Of a DNA stretch of 64,000 bases, positions 62,121-64,000 are shown piece after piece (position 1 is the first letter of the stretch; each line of letters starts with the position of its first letter). The position numbers and the translations under genes are program-made. The stretch lies in contig LS997564.1 in assembly GCA_000469685.2 (NCBI GenBank), forward strand, positions 7,776,591 through 7,840,590, written 5' to 3'. The notes below the pieces were generated by a model that was not told the origin of the DNA, did not search any database, and was given only the letters and a program-made list of their open reading frames with translations. This stretch comes from Haemonchus contortus (Eukaryota > Nematoda > Chromadorea > Rhabditida > Trichostrongylidae).

Positions 62121-63760
62121 TTAGTCATCATCATCCGACAATGGTTCAAAAGTCATCGCGGTGGCTATCGGTTCAGATCCCGCCGTCCTGAGCAGTTCTG
62201 CCAGCGGAGGCGCCAGTGATGGAGGGAGAGGTGGAGGAGCTGTCGACGATGGTGCTACGGCCAGAGGAAAGTCGAAATCAAGCGCCGAGAACATTCTTGA
62301 ACCTTGTGAAGCTGGAAGGAAGATGTAAGGCTGGGAATTCGGTTGTGCAGCTGCAGAACAATAGAAGGAATGGTCTCTACTAGCATAATGAAAGGTGAAG
62401 GTAATAATACCCTTCAGTAAGTGGTCTGGGAATGTTCAAAGAAAAATCACCGGCAGTATCTAAAGATCAGTGACTACATAGTTCGATTAGAAAGACTATG
62501 AAAGTTGGAAAAGCGAGAAACAACGAACTGTCATTATGTCCCCATATGAGCGTGGGCTCTCGGAATATAAGGAATACTAAATATGGGCAAACAAATAATA
62601 AAAGAAATTAATGGAAAAAATGAACTTACATGCTACAGAAGTAGAAGGGGCTTCTGCACGGGAGACCGGACTTGTTGGAGCGCCGTCATCAGGTGAGATC
62701 GGTTCATATGTTGGGGGACCGCTAACCGTTGAAGTGGCAAGAAATGATAGAGTAGGAGGTGGAGGCATGGCTGTCGATGTAGAAGTAGTTGGCTCCTAAA
62801 ACAAGGGTGATCGTGAATTTCTGCACAATCAAATAAACACATCAATATATACTTGGAAAGCAGAAACAGAAGAAAGAACCCCGGAAGTGCTTGGTAGAGC
62901 TGGTGAGGCGAGAGGCTGCACCACAGCAGGAGAAGCCTTAAATGTAATCATTCGCAGGTAGCGAAATCTCATATGAATGAGAAATGTTAATGAGAACCGT
63001 AGATTACCTCCGTCTTAGGTACACACATTGCAGGTGAGGCCATCGGTTGCGTTTTGTTGAGCTGGTTGGCAGGGGAACATGCGTTCAGAGACTGCTGGAA
63101 GTGGGCATAGACGTTCGTCGCTGTTGATGACGACGCTGACACTGAGGGAGACATCTGAAGAGAGGTGTATGAACTAGAGGAATCTTCATAATTCAAAATA
63201 TGAATCAATACATGTTGCGAGCTCATTTGGGGTGAACCAGTAGCGCCATGGGAAGTATTAACGACGAGAGCACCGTACGACGGTACTCCACCCATGATAG
63301 ATCGTGCCGCCCGATTCTGAGATGAGAAGGAGATTAGCACGAATTCAAATTTCACAACAAATTTCAAATTCAAATTCTATAAATTCACCATTGCCGGTCG
63401 TTGAATACCAACTGCTCCTGAAGTCGGACTCGTAGGTCGTCTTTGGGGGTGACGAGCCACGGACACTGGTGGGATATTCAACATTTCGAGACCTGTAATT
63501 ATTTATGCACTTAGCATGGGTGCTAAGGAGTATTACTATGGAGAAGCGTAAATTTGGTAGTAAAAGCAAAAAAGGTGAAAGCAAGCCAGACGGCTTCAGA
63601 GTTTCGGGGTTTAGAGCAAAAGTCAATTCTAGAGCCATCCTTGACTTTCCATAAGGTCATGGACGGATTTCAACTGTTTGATCATGAAGCTAAGGTGGAG
63701 AACGCCACTACTGGTCAGAAGAACACGGTCAGGGGAACGAATCTTGAATCGAGTCTTACC
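62121..63760 (-). CDS. Partial gene: Ser/Pro/Thr-rich C-terminus of an unrecognised protein
   Basis: Minus-strand exons running into the window from the right join in phase: one ending at 63760, then 63689-63646, 63492-63389, 63316-63212, 63154-63008, 62936-62853, 62795-62630, 62311-62121. The visible protein starts in a helical, charged segment (NEAAVEKKCPNRF, IKQLKSVHDLMESLEML). It continues as about 280 residues rich in Ser, Pro, Thr and Ala (RRPTSPTSGAV, PTYEPISPDDGAPTSP). It ends with LDFDFPLAV, a Pro-rich run and an acidic SDDDD tail. Proline-directed SP/TP sites and an acidic/hydrophobic end suggest a nuclear regulator with a transactivation-type tail, but I recognise no family. The N-terminus lies off the window or in the last 240 bp, where I could not fix exons. 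Confidence 0.6.
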
Positions 63761-64000
63761 TAAACCGGTTCGGACATTTCTTCTCCACAGCCGCTTCATT
63801 TGTGAAAAACTCACTTGAGAAGTCAAATCACTACTTTTTTTACTTCCTCATGAAACAAATCGCAAATATTTTTGCGTGAGGCAATCAAGCATTTGAGTCT
63901 CTAGGACTCGGAAGAAGCCCTTCAAAAAGCGGAACTGAACAATTCTAAGCAACCAGACCATGCATTTCTATCCCTCTACAAATCGAGTTGCGCACTTTCA

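Overview
This is a piece of a nematode nuclear genome, most likely from a clade V strongylid such as a hookworm. Genes are split into many short exons by introns with gtaag/tttcag-type borders. The two best-conserved proteins look caenorhabditid-like: ribosomal protein uL14 (RPL-23) and a Roquin/RLE-1 protein. Between the genes lie long non-coding stretches rich in Tc1/mariner copies and palindromic MITEs. The species call is inference; no SL RNA, rRNA or confident tRNA gene is visible.

Layout from left to right. 162-2974 is a dead mariner with a dead Tc1-like element nested inside it. 5587-9769 (minus) is an RBM26/27-type RNA-binding protein with 19 exons and 850 codons. 14158-21429 (plus) is a MOSPD2-type CRAL-TRIO + MSP + membrane-anchor protein with 11 exons. 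Its third intron holds a mariner relic. 21.7-25.4 kb is a cluster of palindromic elements, ending in a foldback MITE with a perfect 8-bp target duplication directly upstream of rpl-23 (25547-27431, plus). 27.4-35.5 kb has no gene I can support. 35549-38648 (plus) is a small claudin-like four-TM protein. 38.7-43.1 kb is repeat-rich, with a (TA)43 tract and a third copy of a palindromic MITE family.

The right third is gene-dense on the plus strand: LSM12 (43147-45121), the EEF1A lysine methyltransferase EEF1AKMT1/N6AMT2 (46643-47720), Roquin/RLE-1 (48192-57522, about 27 exons) and the LKB1 cofactor pseudokinase STRAD (57863-60763). The last three are separated by only 340-470 bp, so they may be co-transcribed and trans-spliced as an operon. 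A minus-strand gene entering from the right edge (62121-63760 and beyond) encodes the Ser/Pro/Thr-rich C-terminal part of a protein I do not recognise.

By theme, four genes act in RNA handling or translation: RBM26, LSM12, uL14 and the Roquin mRNA-decay/E3 protein. EEF1AKMT1 modifies a translation factor. STRAD belongs to the LKB1/AMPK energy-sensing axis, and MOSPD2 to ER membrane contact sites. I reconstructed the exon models by hand from splice signals and reading-frame phase. All close in frame except one junction in the Roquin gene, which is flagged. Individual exon borders may be off by a few bases.
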